From Acidobacteriota bacterium (GTDB lineage: Bacteria; Acidobacteriota; Blastocatellia; Pyrinomonadales; Pyrinomonadaceae): a DNA stretch of 64,000 bases. Positions 1 through 11,378 of the stretch are shown here, piece by piece. The notes beneath the pieces are model-generated. The model was given only the letters and a program-made list of their open reading frames with translations. It was not told the origin of the DNA and made no database searches. Positions within the stretch are counted from its first letter, which is position 1. Each line of letters begins with the position of its first letter. The position numbers and the translations under genes were made by a program. Location: contig JADJWI010000001.1 in the NCBI GenBank assembly GCA_016716435.1, positions 1 to 64,000 of the forward strand. The letters run 5' to 3'.

Positions 1-138
1 GTCGCATCTGAAATCGCAGCGTTAAGATCGTTAAAACGCAGACTTTGCCGAAGAAAACCCGTATTGATTCGAAAAGGTGAGTAAATGGTGCGTAAAGCAG
101 AAAGGCTGGCGCCGAAGTTGGTCAACTGCTGTAGATAA

Positions 139-213
139 TGGTGATCCGACCAGACTCGAACCTGGGACCCAATGGTTAAAAGCCATTTGTTTCACTGACT
201 GAGCTATCGGACC
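139..213 (-). tRNA. tRNA-Lys (UUU anticodon)
   Basis: On the minus strand a tRNA fold can be read. The seven-base acceptor stem GGTCCGA pairs with TCGGATC (one G-U). The anticodon stem AATGG/CCATT carries the loop CTTTTAA, giving anticodon TTT, and a T-arm and an encoded CCA end are present. The D-stem is weak: GCTC faces AAAC and only two pairs form, where GAGC would be expected. Given the many small errors in the neighbouring genes this may be a base-calling fault rather than a real defect. Confidence 0.88.
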
Positions 214-331
214 ACGTTCTTGCCGGGTCGTTCCCGACCGAATTCGAAATTGTACAATCTGAGCCGTTCGATGGCAAGTAACTATCGTTAGAAGGTGTCG
301 GTCATCGTCTGTGGTTAGATGATTTTGTAAA

Positions 332-810
332 TCAATGGGTCGCGAGGTCTAATTCCATGCAAATATCGGCTCGTTCGTAGGGCGAACGTTCGTCGAGCAT
401 CGTCTCGGTAAAGCCATGTTTGCGATAGAGAATGATGGCAGGCCGGAGTTTGGTATTCGAAAGCAGGAATAGCCGCCGCTTGCCCGATGCTCGCGTCTCC
501 AACGCAGGCTTCGATCAGACGGTCGCCGATCCCATTGCCCTGAAAGGCAGGCGAGACGGCCATTTGGGCAAGTTCAAACGACCGCTGTCCGCATTTATCA
601 ACGCGACCGTTCCCGCGACCTGGTCGCCGATCATTGCGAAGAATATTTGCCCTCCTCGGTCGATAACGAGTTCTTTTGGGCGTTCGAGTATCTCGCGGTC
701 GTGTTTCTGAACGACGAAGAATCGCTCGATCCACTCGTAATTGAGGTCGGCGAAGCCTTTGCCAGCGACTGGTCAAACGTCACGATCCTCACCTCGAGAA
801 CCTCGCTCAT
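332..810 (-). pseudogene. GNAT acetyltransferase, frameshifted
   Basis: When the minus strand is read across several frame changes it gives a protein of about 159 residues. It starts MSEVLEVRIVTFD and ends at the TGA at 332-334. The acetyl-CoA binding motif A of GNAT enzymes is clear (FELAQMAVSPAFQGNGIG, with the Q-x-x-G-x-G/A-type loop), followed by a typical C-terminal strand with YRKHGF. The substrate cannot be told. The frame changes at least twice, so the gene is either decayed or carries indel errors; the latter is likelier because the neighbouring purA shows the same damage. The start overlaps or abuts the end of purA, which suggests one transcription unit. An upstream ATG at 834 is a possible alternative start. 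Confidence 0.6.
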
Positions 811-834
811 CTCAGTCTTGAACCAGCCTTCCAT

Positions 835-2124
835 CACTGATTCGTGAAGTATTATCGTCTGATCGCGTTCGGGACCGGTCGAGATCGAAGGCCGACCTCA
901 ACGCCGATCTGATCCGAAAGACACCTTACGTATTCCTGCTTTGCCCGGCAGTTTTCCATCGAACTCGGTCGTCGACGGTGTCAGATCGCCATCCCTTACA
1001 CGTCTCAAAAAACCGGTTTGATGTTCCTGAGGTCGTGCGAAACGGCCGGAAAGGTGTCCACACGGCGTCCGTCGATCTCACAACCGATGCAGACCTTTAT
1101 CTCATCCGGAGTTCGTCCAGCACGTCGAGCTTTTGTAAGGGCGATCGAATCAAAACCGTACCAGCTCTGCAGCATATCGCGTAGCAACGCGTCGAACCAA
1201 CCGCAACGCCTCCGGACGTTTGGTCACCGAACCATATTCGTTCCCACGCTGCCTGATGAGATCTGCCACGCCTTCTTCGGCGTCGATCATTTCGGTCGGG
1301 AACGGCCCTTCACCCGACGCGCGTGTCGCATATGTACGAACGCATGCCGAGCACGCCGGTGATATGGTGCGGAGGAATGCCCGCACCTACCGAAGCCCCG
1401 CCGGCCGTCGGGTTTGACGATGTGACATACGGATATGTCCCATGATCTACGTCAAGCAGCGTCGCCGTACTTCGAGAAGTATCTTCTTGTTCGCTTACGG
1501 CTTCGGCAAGGAAGTGCGAGGTTTCGCAGACGAACGGCCTGAGCCTTTCAACGAGCGGCGTGATCTCGTCGAGAATCTCGTCAGCCCTGAGCGGCTGATT
1601 GCCGAAAGGACGATAATGCGGTTGGCTTCTTCGAGATGCGTTCGACTCGAAGTTTCAGCAGTTCGGGCGACATCGCATCGGCGACACGGATGCCGCGGCG
1701 GCCCGCTTTGTCCTCGTAAGCCGGCCCGATCCCTCGAAGCGTCGTCCCGATCTTTTCATTGCCGAGGCGTTCTTCGGATGTGTGGTCCAATGCACGGTGA
1801 TAAGGCATTGCGAGGTGCGCACGGCCCGAGACTTTCAGCCTTTCGGGTGTTACCTCGATGCCCTGCTCGCCGATCTGATCGACCTCTTCGAAAAATGCCT
1901 TCGGGTCAATGACCATGCCGTTGCCAAGCACACGTTTTGTCTGGGTGGATGATGCCCGAAGGCAGCAGCCGTAGCACGAACGCCTTATCGCCGACATAGA
2001 CGCTGTGCCCCGCATTGTGTCCGCCCTGATACCGCGAAACGATGTCAAAGCGATCTGCGAGCAGATCGACGACCTTTCCTTTTCCCTCGTCGCCCCACTG
2101 GGCACCGATTATCACAATGATCAT
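835..2124 (-). pseudogene. purA: Adenylosuccinate synthetase, frameshifted
   Basis: Adenylosuccinate synthetase joins IMP and aspartate using GTP in the first committed step of AMP synthesis. The N-terminus is unmistakable: the P-loop-like GAQWGDEGKGK at residues 7-17, then GGHNAGH and a DDFLPSG-like stretch. Further pieces in other frames give EGPFPTEM, RGNEYGSVT, a segment ending in EIKVCIGCEIDG, and near the C-terminus STGPERDQTIIL. The full span of about 1290 bases matches the usual 430 residues. At least four frame changes are needed, in a gene that is normally essential, so sequencing indels are the best explanation. The exact stop cannot be fixed because the last segment runs in frame into the following acetyltransferase. 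Confidence 0.85.
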
Positions 2125-2213
2125 ATTTGCAGCAGCCCAGACCTCGGTCAGGGCGAAATCATTCTCTCCAAAACCTTTGAACGCGTACGCCTTTTAGGGA
2201 TCACCCCCTCATT

Positions 2214-2772
2214 CTACCAAACACGTTCGTCGTCCGCGAGGAGACTGTACACATCGAAGTCGTGAAGCCTGCCGTTGCGATACTCGGATTGGCGCAACCG
2301 GCCTTCCCGTAGAAATCCAAGCCGCTCTGGGATCGCGGCACTTCTAGTGTTCTCGGCCAGCAACGGATCTCGATGCGATTTAGCTTCAATTCTTCAAATG
2401 CATATTCGATCAAAAGAGCAGTGGATCTCGTAATGATACCTTGACCTTCCTCAGCCTTGTCGATCCAGTACCCGATCTCGCTTTGCGTGAATTCCAGTCA
2501 AACTGTACAAACCCGACAGCACCGATCAATTTGTCTTTTCGAAAGATACCAAAGCTCAATGCCTTACGTGCCAAGACTGCATCTTTTGCGTTCTGAATAA
2601 ACTCACGTGCCGATTCTATCGAATAGTCCGGTGTCATCCAGTGCATGAAATCCCGCAAATGTTGGCGGTTGCTGTCGACCAGACCGAACATTTGATCAAC
2701 GTCGGTCTCTTCCAGGCGACGTAGTGTGATCTCGTGATCGACCACGAGTAAATTGATCAGCTCAGCGTCCAT
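2214..2772 (-). pseudogene. RimJ/RimL-type GNAT acetyltransferase, frameshifted
   Basis: This is a predicted N-acetyltransferase of the RimJ/RimL type, which acetylates N-termini of ribosomal or other proteins. The first 100 residues (MDAELINLLVVDHEITLRR..., FGIFRKDKLIGAVGF) are in one frame. The rest, with EYAFEELKLNRIEIRC and SAAIPERLGFLREGRLR, follows after at least two frame changes. The TAG at 2214-2216 then gives a 186-residue protein of normal family length. The ATG at 2772 overlaps the end of glgA by 16 bases, which suggests cotranscription. The frame changes again look like indel errors. The family call is firm; the substrate is not known. Confidence 0.7.
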
Positions 2773-4176
2773 GAATATAGTTCGACATATTTACGGGCCG
2801 CGTTCTCCCATGAATTATCGATCGCCATGCCGTTTCGTTGGATGCGGAGACGCGATTCGGGATCGGCGTAGGCGAAGAGGGCTTCGTAGATGCTTTCGGC
2901 AAATGCCTGAGCGTTGTAAGGGCCGAACTTGAAGCCGTTGCCGGTCGAATGGACGGCGTCCCAATTTTGGACCGTATCGTCAAGGCCGCCGACGGCACGA
3001 ACGACGGGTATCGTGCCGTAACGCAGGCTGTACATCTGGTTGAGGCCGCATGGCTCGAATTTGGACGGCATCATGAAGAGGTCGGCTCCGGCCTCGATCA
3101 AATGGGCAAGCGGTTCGCTGTATCCGCGATAGACACCGACCTGATGCGGAGCGTGATCACGCAGACGCTGCCAGAAATCTTCGTACTGCTTTTCGCCTGA
3201 ACCGAGCGAGATGATATACGCACCGGCAGCAAGTATCTCGCCGGCGGCCTGCATCATCAGATCGATACCCTTTTGTGCGGTGAGGCGGGTGATATTGGCA
3301 AAGATCGGGCGTTCGAGATCGACAGGCAGCGAAAAGCGTTCGAGCAGGACGCGTTTGCATACAAGCTTGCCGCTGAGGTCGTCGATACTGTAATTTGCCG
3401 GGGCTCGGCGTCGGTCGCGGGATCCCAGACCTCGTAATCGACGCCGTTGGTGATGCCGATCAGCCTCGATGCACGCTGCCGGGTAAGCCAATCGAGGCCA
3501 TAACCATTCTCAGGCGTCTGTATCTCTTGGGCATAGCGGCGGGAAACGGTCGAGAGCGTATCAGAAACCGCGAGGCCGGCCTTCATCGCCGAAGCGTAAC
3601 CGTTAAATGCGAAAGCGTTGCGTGCGAGGTCGCTGCTAAAGCCGAACTTAAAAAGCTCTTCGGAACTGAAGCCGCCCTGGTAAGCCATATTGTGGATCGA
3701 AAAGACCGTCCGCGTGTTTCGCCAAAGGGATCGTGCCGTCTCGCCGAAGCAAGCTCGACAGCCGCGAATCCGCAATGCCAGTCGTTCAAATGGACTATAT
3801 CGGGCGGTGTGCCGAGGCGTTTGAGCAGGACAGGCGCGGCGTGGTTAAAAAACGCGAAACGCTCGTGATCCTCCCGAAAACCGTAGATCGAATCGCGGTG
3901 AAACAGCGACGGAGCGTCGATCAGGAACGTCGGTGAACCATTCGCTTCGCTGTGAAACGCCTTGGCGGGATAAATTCCACCTTTCCAGTCGACCGCCAGA
4001 TCATCGAACGCAGTGTTCCAGAGATGTTCGCCTTTCGTCTGCCAGTAACAGGGCGTGATGAGCACCGAATCGATGCCTACGGCTTTCAACGCTTTGGGCA
4101 ATGCACCCGCAACGTCGCCAAGACCGCCGGTCTTTGAATAAGGAACCGCCTCGGCAGATATGACCGCTACACGCAT
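2757..4176 (-). pseudogene. glgA: Glycogen synthase (ADP-glucose), frameshifted
   Basis: Glycogen synthase adds glucose from ADP-glucose to alpha-1,4-glucan chains (GT5 family, GT-B fold, cytoplasmic). The N-terminus MRVAVISAEAVPYSKTGGLG contains the K-x-G-G-L ADP-glucose binding motif. The C-terminal half shows ITRLTAQKGIDL and the conserved FMMPSKFEPCGLNQM with the E-x(7)-E-type region, then GGLDDTV. The span of 1420 bases matches the usual 470 residues, but the middle changes frame at least twice (about 3500-3600 and 3360-3420). It overlaps the start of the downstream acetyltransferase. The frameshifts are probably sequence errors. Confidence 0.85.
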
Positions 4177-4284
4177 ACGAATTTCGAACCGAAAATTGAA
4201 AATGGAGAACCCGGACGTACCGCATTCTCCGTTTCGTTGACCTGGCCCGCAAGATCAGGAAGGCCATAATGACGCGGCAGGCCA

Positions 4285-5687
4285 CTAGGTCTGCATTGAC
4301 GCGAGGAACTCGGCGTTGGTCTTCGTCTTGCTTAGGCGTTCCAGAACCACTTCCATCTGCTCGACCGGCGAAAGCGGATTGAGAACCCGACGCATGACCC
4401 AAATGCGGTTGAGATCCTCTTTGCTCAAGAGCAGTTCTTCCCTACGCGTACCCGAACGCTGGAGGTCGATCGACGGGAAGAGACGCTTGTCGGACAAACG
4501 GCGGTCAAGATGGATCTCAGAGTTGCCCGTACCCTTGAACTCTTCAAAGATCACGTCGTCCATACGCGAGCCGGTATCGATCAGGGCCGTTGCGATGATC
4601 GTCAGCGAACCGCCTTCTTCGATATTGCGGGCCGCTCCGAAGAAACGCTTGGGACGCTGAAGGGCGTTGGAATCGATACCGCCTGAAAGGATCTTGCCGG
4701 ATGGCGGGACAACAGCGTTATGGGCACGTGCGAGACGCGTAATCGAATCGAGAAGGATGACGACATCGCGTTTATGTTCGACAAGACGCTTGGCCTTTTC
4801 GATCACCATATCTGCAACCTGGACGTGACGCGTCGGCGGTTCGTCAAAGGTCGACGAGATGACCTCGCCTCTGACCGAACGCTGCATGTCGGTGACCTCT
4901 TCCGGTCGCTCGTCGATAAGGAGAACGATCAGCGTGACCTCAGGATGATTCTCGGTTATCGAATTCGCAATTGTCTGAAGCAGAACTGTCTTACCCGTAC
5001 GCGGAGGTGCAACGATCAGGGCACGCTGGCCTTTACCAATAGGCGTGACGAGATCGATCACTCTGGCCGAAATATTCTCCGGACCGACCTCCATCTTCAA
5101 CTGCTCATCAGGATAAAGCGGTGTGAGGTTGTCGAAAAAGATCTTTTCACGCGATGTTTCGGGAGCTTCGAAATTGATCGCCTCGACCTTGATCAATGCA
5201 AAATACCTCTCGCCTTCTTTTGGCGGACGTATCTGGCCAGAGACCGTATCGCCGGTTCGAAGATCGAACTTGCGGATCTGCGAGGGGCTTACATAGATGT
5301 CGTCAGGGCCCGGGAGGTAGTTATACTCAGGGCGACGAAGAAATCCGAAGCCGTCGGGCAGCGTTTCAAGGACACCTTCCGAAAAGATCAGCCCGCTTTT
5401 TCTCGGTTTGAGCAGCGAGCAGCTTGAAGATCAACTCTTGCTTTCGCAGGCCGGTCGCTCCTTCGATGCCCATTTCTTTGGCGATATGGGTGAGTTCGCT
5501 GATCGACATGTCCTTTAGATCGGCAAGGTTCAGAAGGTCGCCATTAGCATTGTTGTTGCTGTTCGACGCCTTTGAGCTGTTTTGATCGACTGGTTTCTTC
5601 GGTCGATTTGACCGATTCAGACTCGGTCGATTCTTCGTCCGGCCTTTCCGGTTTCGACCTGCGGGATGTGGTGGTTTTGGTTGCCAT
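4285..5687 (-). pseudogene. rho: Transcription termination factor Rho, frameshifted near the N-terminus
   Basis: Rho is the hexameric RNA-dependent ATPase that ends transcription. The 303-residue C-terminal part is intact, with the Walker A motif APPRTGKT, Walker B VVILLDSITRLARA, the Q-loop and R-loop region, and the C-terminal LSKTKTNAEFL signature. Upstream, in other frames, lie the Rho N-terminal domain (LADLKDMSISELTHIAKEMG) and the RNA-binding cold-shock-like domain with DGFGFLR. The ATG at 5687 gives an N-terminus MATKTTTSRRSKP followed by an acidic, Ser/Glu-rich linker. At least two frame changes (about 5400 and 5560) separate the parts. An essential gene is unlikely to be truly broken, so I regard these as sequence errors. 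Confidence 0.88.
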
Positions 5688-5921
5688 TTTTGTTTCCGTT
5701 TTGTGTCGGAGTAACGTTGTTGAGTTCCAACGCTTTGTAGTTTCAAACTAAATCAAACCGGAATGCCATTCGAAATGATTTGAAAATCAAACGCGGAGAA
5801 ATTCGTATGGATATGTATGTAGTATTGCAACAGAAATGAGCGACGCGCTCTTCCGTCAACCCTCGAGTTTTAGGGAATACCTATTTATTACTACATTAAC
5901 AGCAAGAAAGCAACTCTTTTT

Positions 5922-6500
5922 TTAACTTTTTACGGACGAATCGATCTCTGACCAAAGTGCCTCGCGGCCCTTACCTGAGACAGCTGAGAACCCGATCACC
6001 TCAGGCCCTGGCATCTTCGCCTTTATGATCTGCAGTTGCTTCGCGAATTGATTATTCGACAGCTTATCGGCCTTTGTCGCTACGACCAGGTATGGCGTTT
6101 CGCGATGCATCAGCCATTCGTAGAGCTGCAGGTCAAGCTGCGTCGGATCGTGTCGCGAATCGACCAACTGGATACAGAGAGCGAGGTTTTCGCGTTCGGA
6201 GAGGTAGTCCTCTGCCATCTTGCCCCAGTCGGAACGCATTGTTTTCGAAACGCGCGCAAAACCATATCCGGGAAGGTCGACGAAATAGAACGATCCGTTG
6301 ACCAAAAAGAAATTGATGCTTTGGGTCCGGCCGGGCGTATTGGATGTCCTTGCAAGCCCTTTTCGCTGCAATAGCGAATTAAGGAGCGACGACTTTCCAA
6401 CGTTAGACCGTCCAAGAAATGCGATCTCTGGAAGTCCGTCATCCGTCCAGTGGCTGCGTTCGAAGGCACTTTTGACAAATTCGGCTGAGGCTATTTTCAT
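5922..6500 (-). CDS. engB: Ribosome biogenesis GTPase EngB/YsxC
   Basis: An intact 192-residue TrmE-Era-EngA-EngB-type GTPase needed for assembly of the large ribosomal subunit. The G1 motif GRSNVGKSS is at residues 30-38, the G3 motif DLPG at 75-78 and the G4 motif TKAD at 142-145, with a C-terminal SAVSGKG (G5-like). Length and motif spacing match the family. It lies between rho and lon, all on the minus strand. It is one of the few genes in the first 17 kb with no frameshift. Confidence 0.95.
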   Translation of the reverse strand: MKIASAEFVKSAFERSHWTDDGLPEIAFLGRSNVGKSSLLNSLLQRKGLARTSNTPGRTQSINFFLVNGSFYFVDLPGYGFARVSKTMRSDWGKMAEDYLSERENLALCIQLVDSRHDPTQLDLQLYEWLMHRETPYLVVATKADKLSNNQFAKQLQIIKAKMPGPEVIGFSAVSGKGREALWSEIDSSVKS

Positions 6501-6517
6501 TCCCGATCAAGCTTACT

Positions 6518-8930
6518 CTACATTCGTGAAATATCTGCCGGGTTCTTATCTACTTCCCAAACCGGTGCCGCAGTAATGACTGTTTCGGATGTCGTCGGTT
6601 CAAGTGCATACCGGAGTACTTCGTCGACGGTATCGACAGTGTGGATCGTAAGGTCTTCGCGAACCTCTTCTGGAACGTCTGCAAGATCCTTTTCATTCTC
6701 TTTAGATAGGATCAGCGTCTTGGCTGAATCGATGGGCCGCGAGCAGCTTTTCTTTCACACCGCCGATCGGGAGCACCTTACCGCGAAGCGTGATCTCTCC
6801 CGTCATCGCAACATCGTGGCGCGCTTTGGTACGTGTCAGCGCCGAGACCATCGCCGTCGCGATCGTGATGCCGGCACTAGGGCCGTCCTTCGGGATCGCA
6901 CCCTCCGGAACGTGGATGTGTAGATCTTTTTCGCGAAAATCGTTCGGGTTGATCCCAAGTTCCTCGGCCCTCGAACGAACACACGTCAGAGCAGCACGTG
7001 CAGATTCCTGCATCACCTCGCCGAGTTTACCGGTTAGAGTAACCTCGCCTTTACCGGCAACAAGCGTCGCCTCGACCTGGAGAACATCGCCGCCTACCTC
7101 GGTCCAGGCGAGTCCGTTCACGAGCCCGATCTCGCTCTTTCGGGCAATGTCCTGTTTGCGGAAACGGATGGTCCCGAGCAGTTCGCGAACTTTTTCGGCG
7201 TCGATGACGACCTTAAAATCGTCCTTAGTGTCAGAGACGACATATTTCCTCGCGATCTTTCGAAGACAAGAACCGATCTCACGTTCGAGATTTCGAACTC
7301 CGGCCTCACGTGTGTAATGACGTATCGTTTCCAGGATGCCGTCATCAGTAAATTTTACCTTTTCAGGATCGATACCCGTATTCTCGCACTGCTTGGAGAT
7401 CAAATGGCGTTTTGCGATCTCAAGTTTTTCACGCTCGGTGTACCCCGATAGGTTGAGTATCTCAAGACGGTCTTGCAAAGCGGGTGGAATGGTGTGCAAA
7501 ACATTCGCTGTGGCTATGAAGAACACGTTCGAGAGGTCGTAGTCGACATCAAGGTAATGATCACGAAATGTGTTGTTCTGTTCCGGATCGAGGACCTCCA
7601 ACAGTGCTGCACTCGGATCTCCGCGGAAATCGCGGCCTAGCTTGTCAACCTCGTCTAGCAGGATCACCGGGTTAACCGTTCCCGCACGCTTCATCAGCTG
7701 AACTATCTGGCCAGGTAATGCACCAATGTACGTCCGACGATGTCCGCGGATCTCGGCCTCGTCATGAACGCCTCCCAAGTGCGAGTCTCATGAACTTTCG
7801 TCCGGTCGCATTTGCGATCGATTTTCCGAGCGACGTCTTTCCGACGCCCGGAACCCCAACAAAACACAGGATCGTTCCTTTCGGGTTGTTCACAAGCTGA
7901 CGAACGGCGAGAAATTCCAAGATCCGTTCTTTGATCTTCTCAAGACCGTAGTGATCCTCGTTCAGCGTCTTCTCGGCCTGTATCAGATCGTCGATCTCAT
8001 CAGATCTCGTTTGCCAGGGCACGTTTATCAGCCAATCAAGGTACGTCCGCGAGACCGTACTTTCGGCCGACATCGGCGGCATAGCTTCAAGTCGTGCGAA
8101 TTCCTGCAGGGCCTTATCACGTGCCTCTTCGGTCATGCCAGCATCTTCGATCTTTTTCTTTAGATCTTCGAGTTCGGCTTTTTCGTCCTTTCGGCCGAGT
8201 TCCTTGTGGATCGCTTTGATCTTCTCGTTGAGGTAGTACTCACGCTGATGTTTGTCCATCTGCTTTTCGTTCGCGAATGGATCGTGCGATCTAGCTGACG
8301 TTTCTCGATCTCGGCCTCAAGAATGTCGATCAGTTTCTGAAGGCGCCGACACCGAGAACGTCTCGAGCAGTTCCTGTTTCTCTTCGACCCCGATGCGGAG
8401 ATGTGAAGACATCGCGTCGGCGATTTGTGCTGCCGAAATTCCTCGCAGCGATGCGTGTAAAGCGTCGGTGTAAGCATCGGGCGAAACACGCAGAAACTGC
8501 TCAACCAATGTATGGATCTTCTGCAGCAGTCCGTCGGTCCTGAATCCCGATTCATCGGTCGATTGTATCTTTCGGACATGGGCAAAGAACATACCCTCGG
8601 AATCCTGCTCGACCCTGACCGATTGACCTCGTTCGCGACCCTCTACAACGACTTTGATCTGACCATTTTCCTGTCGCTGAGCCTGGAGTATTCTGCCAAG
8701 CGTCCCGACCGGATAGATCTGGTCGGCCTGCGGTTCGTCGATCGTCGCATCGTGTTGGGTCGCGAGAAAATATCACGCTCGCCCGTCATTGCTTCTTCAA
8801 GAGCTTTCACGCTGCTTGGTCGCCCTATTTTGAAAGCAACCTTGGTATAAGGGAAAAATAACTACGTCACGAATCGGAACCATCGGATGAGCTTGATGTC
8901 CGAGGGCATTTGGTCGGTGAATTCCTGCAT
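6518..8930 (-). pseudogene. lon: ATP-dependent Lon protease, frameshifted
   Basis: Lon is the homo-oligomeric AAA+ serine protease that degrades damaged and regulatory proteins in the cytoplasm. Pieces in several frames give, in order: the N-terminal domain (PMVPIRDVVIFP, then GRPSSVKALEEAM), the coiled region with REYYLNEKIKAI, Walker A GVPGVGKT, Walker B VILLDEVDKLG, and the protease domain with the catalytic Ser in KDGPSAGIT and the catalytic Lys in GGVKEK. The gene ends at the TAG at 6518-6520, giving about 800 residues, the normal size. At least five frame changes occur (near 6730, 7770, 8250, 8500 and 8870). The start is either the ATG at 8930 or the one at 8909; the sequence does not decide. 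Confidence 0.88.
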
Positions 8931-9178
8931 ACAAAATCGGAATATCTGAGTGTACGGTTGATCTCGGGCGAATAACTTTGCAATACCTCTATTTACGCAA
9001 AATCCAAAAAGAATTGCAATAAAAGTGGTCGCGGTTAAGCATCGGAATTCCGGTGTTCGCTCAAGTAAAATACGATTCGGACAAATTTTCTTTTTTCGAG
9101 CGAATTGTTGAAGCACAGATCCTACAAGGTGGGTCGGATCTCACGGGTTTCAACGATCGCACATCTACTCAAAGCAGT
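8931..9178. other. Intergenic stretch upstream of lon
   Basis: No gene is visible here. The part next to lon (8940-9060) is A+T-rich and would carry the lon promoter on the minus strand, but no clear -35/-10 pair or heat-shock-type element stands out. Confidence 0.4.
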
Positions 9179-9208
9179 TAAAAAAATGAGGCGGCAAATT
9201 GCCGCCTC
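9179..9208 (-). terminator. Rho-independent terminator
   Basis: On the minus strand the ten-base stem GAGGCGGCAA / TTGCCGCCTC is followed by a run of seven T (9180-9186 read in reverse). It lies 36 bases after the stop of the unknown membrane gene that ends at 9244. Confidence 0.85.
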
Positions 9209-9243
9209 CGAGTGTGGGACTTCAATATTGCGCAACAAAAGCA

Positions 9244-10891
9244 TCAAGATGGGCCGAGGAGTTCGAGCCTGTCTTCTGCAGCATATGCTACCGATCGTCC
9301 TTTGTAGTTAAGAAGGTTCACTTTTTTCAATCCTCTTTTCCCCGCGAAATCGAGAACCTTCTTTAGAAATTCTTTTGTGCGTCCTCGTTAAGGCCATCCC
9401 ACGACGGTTCGATCACGCAGTAAAGCGTCTCATTTGTCGCCCGTGCCATCCGCAGGTGTTGTTTGAGCTCGGTGGCGGAGATATCAATGTCTTTCGCGAC
9501 CACCGCATTGGCCTGGCTTCCCGCGAACATATCGGCCCATACGTAAACTCCAACGCTTACGAGAAGGATCAGGATCGTGGCTGCAAGAAACCACTTGTTC
9601 ACACCGAAAAGCTCAAATTTCAAGCTTGACCGATCTGAACTGGCTTTGGTCGCCTGCTTAGCCGGAGTATTAGGGATCGCAGACGTAAAATCGATCTCAT
9701 CCATGTCCGCGTCTAAGTCGTCCGACCCGCGGAGGAGATCAACGAGAAGCAGGGTCTTGCCCGTCGTGTTCGAGATCAGTTGGTCGTAGCTATATCCGTA
9801 CTTTTCCTCGATCTCGGCAACCGGCTGACTTCCGCGCGCTGCGGCGATAAGGTCGATGAATCGATTCCTACGCGCACATTACAATCGATCGCGGCCGCAG
9901 CGACCTCCGGTGCAAAGAACAGTTCGCCGATGTCTTCTTTGAAGACCCTGATACGTTCAAAAATGTCGGTTTTCAGCAGCGCATCGAGCGACTCGGAATG
10001 TTCTGCCTCGCCAGCAAAATGGGTGAATTTCGCAACAACGGGTGCGATCTCGGCTTGGTTCTCTTCGTGTGAAAAAGCTCGATGCTCGACCAGTTTTCGT
10101 AGAGTGTCTTTATGTGGCCGATCATTTCCTTACGGCCAAACAACAGCAGACGCTTTTTCGCTATCGACCTCGCGTGCAAAAGGCGTGTCATCACGAAATC
10201 GAACTTCCTCGGACAGATTCGTTGAAAGGCGAATTTCGATAAAACCGGGCAAGCGCCATCAATGCCTGCGAACTCAGCACCGGGCGTGAGTTTTCCAAAA
10301 GCGTCTGATATTCGCTACGGATATCGCTTTGTCACGTTCAGCGAGCGCAGAATACCAATTCTGCGTTTCCTGAAGTAACTGATATTCCGCTTCAGCCGAA
10401 GCCGCCGATTGCGGATCGTCGGTTACCTGAAGAAATCGATGTAAGGCCTTTTTTGCTTCGAGATCGTCGTAAGGTTCGGCACGACCTTCATGTGTTCGCG
10501 TTCAACGCCGGAGAGTACGTCTTCGACCATCTGCATGCTCGAGACTTCGTCGACCGCTCGTTTACGGAAAAAGTCTCGCGGATTCAGCGATCTCGCGATT
10601 TCAGGCATCGGCAATAGCCGGTTCTACCACGTCGTCGTCATCGTCATCCGGTGTAACTTCCCGCTCTCAATGATCGGATCTGGAACAATGTCGGGCTGAA
10701 CGTCTGATCCGAGAACCGTCAGATTCTGCAAATGCGAACGAGTCTTCCTCCGTATCAGCTATCGGGTCGGTCTCCGCGGGCACCTCTTCGATCGCGAGAG
10801 GTCTAACTTTCGACCGCTCGATGTCGATCACAGTCTCCTCGAGCAGGTTTTCCTCTTTTAGTTCTTCAATGAGGTCTTCGAAAACATTCAT
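9244..10891 (-). pseudogene. Membrane-anchored protein of unknown function, frameshifted
   Basis: I do not recognise this family. Joining the frames gives about 548 residues. It starts at the ATG at 10891, preceded by AAGGTG nine bases upstream. The N-terminus is acidic (MNVFEDLIEELKEENLLEE), followed by an Asp-rich linker and a long helical segment (DFFRKRAVDEVSSMQMVEDV). Near the C-terminus lies one transmembrane helix (KWFLAATILILLVSVGVYVW), then a soluble tail of about 100 residues ending LELLGPS at the TGA at 9244-9246. The layout suggests a cytoplasmic body with a single-pass anchor and a periplasmic tail. At least four frame changes interrupt it. A good terminator follows. Confidence 0.5.
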
Positions 10892-10960
10892 TTTTTGCAC
10901 CTTGGTGGGGCGGGGTCTTACGGCGGGAAATAAGGGTGTGGGAGAACACGGTGTGAGGAC

Positions 10961-11378
10961 TTAAGGCAAAATTTGTACAATTTCCCCTGATTGCGTCAAC
11001 TCGTATTTGTAGATCGTGTCATCGGTGACCATTCGAGTAGCGGTCAGAGTAAATGAGTTTCGTAACTCGGCATCGGTCGGAGTAACGGGTGTCATCTCGA
11101 ATGTATAACGTCCCCGGACGACCCTATCGCCGGCTGTGGTACCGAATACCGTCGAACTCTGGTTGTTCAGCTCGGATACACGGGCAAATCGGCCATTCCG
11201 CGAAAAGAATCCAACTTGAGCCGACGAGATCGTCCGCATTGTTGCGAACGTGGTCCCGTTCTCGGCCGCACGGATACCCCGTCGGAGTGACGGCACAGCA
11301 AGCCGCAATCACGCCGACAATAACCACCACTATCAATAATTCGATCAATGAAAACCCTTCATTTCGACTATTCTTCAT
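10961..11378 (-). pseudogene. Type IV pilin-like (prepilin) protein, one frameshift
   Basis: The N-terminus is a class III prepilin leader: MKNSRNEG followed by FSLIELLIVVVIVGVIAA. Cleavage after Gly8 would leave Phe at +1 and Glu at +5, as prepilin peptidase requires. After one frame change near residue 28 the protein continues AVPSLRRGIRAAENGTT and reaches a globular domain ending GEIVQILP, about 138 residues in all. Such proteins are subunits of type IV pili or pseudopilins of type II secretion; no pilus assembly genes are nearby, so which one is unknown. The start at 11378 has a good GAGGT six bases upstream. Confidence 0.75.

Noticed and set aside
4720..5427. Plus-strand open frame of 235 codons opposite rho
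   Set aside because: It is a shadow of rho; no start signal and no family resemblance.
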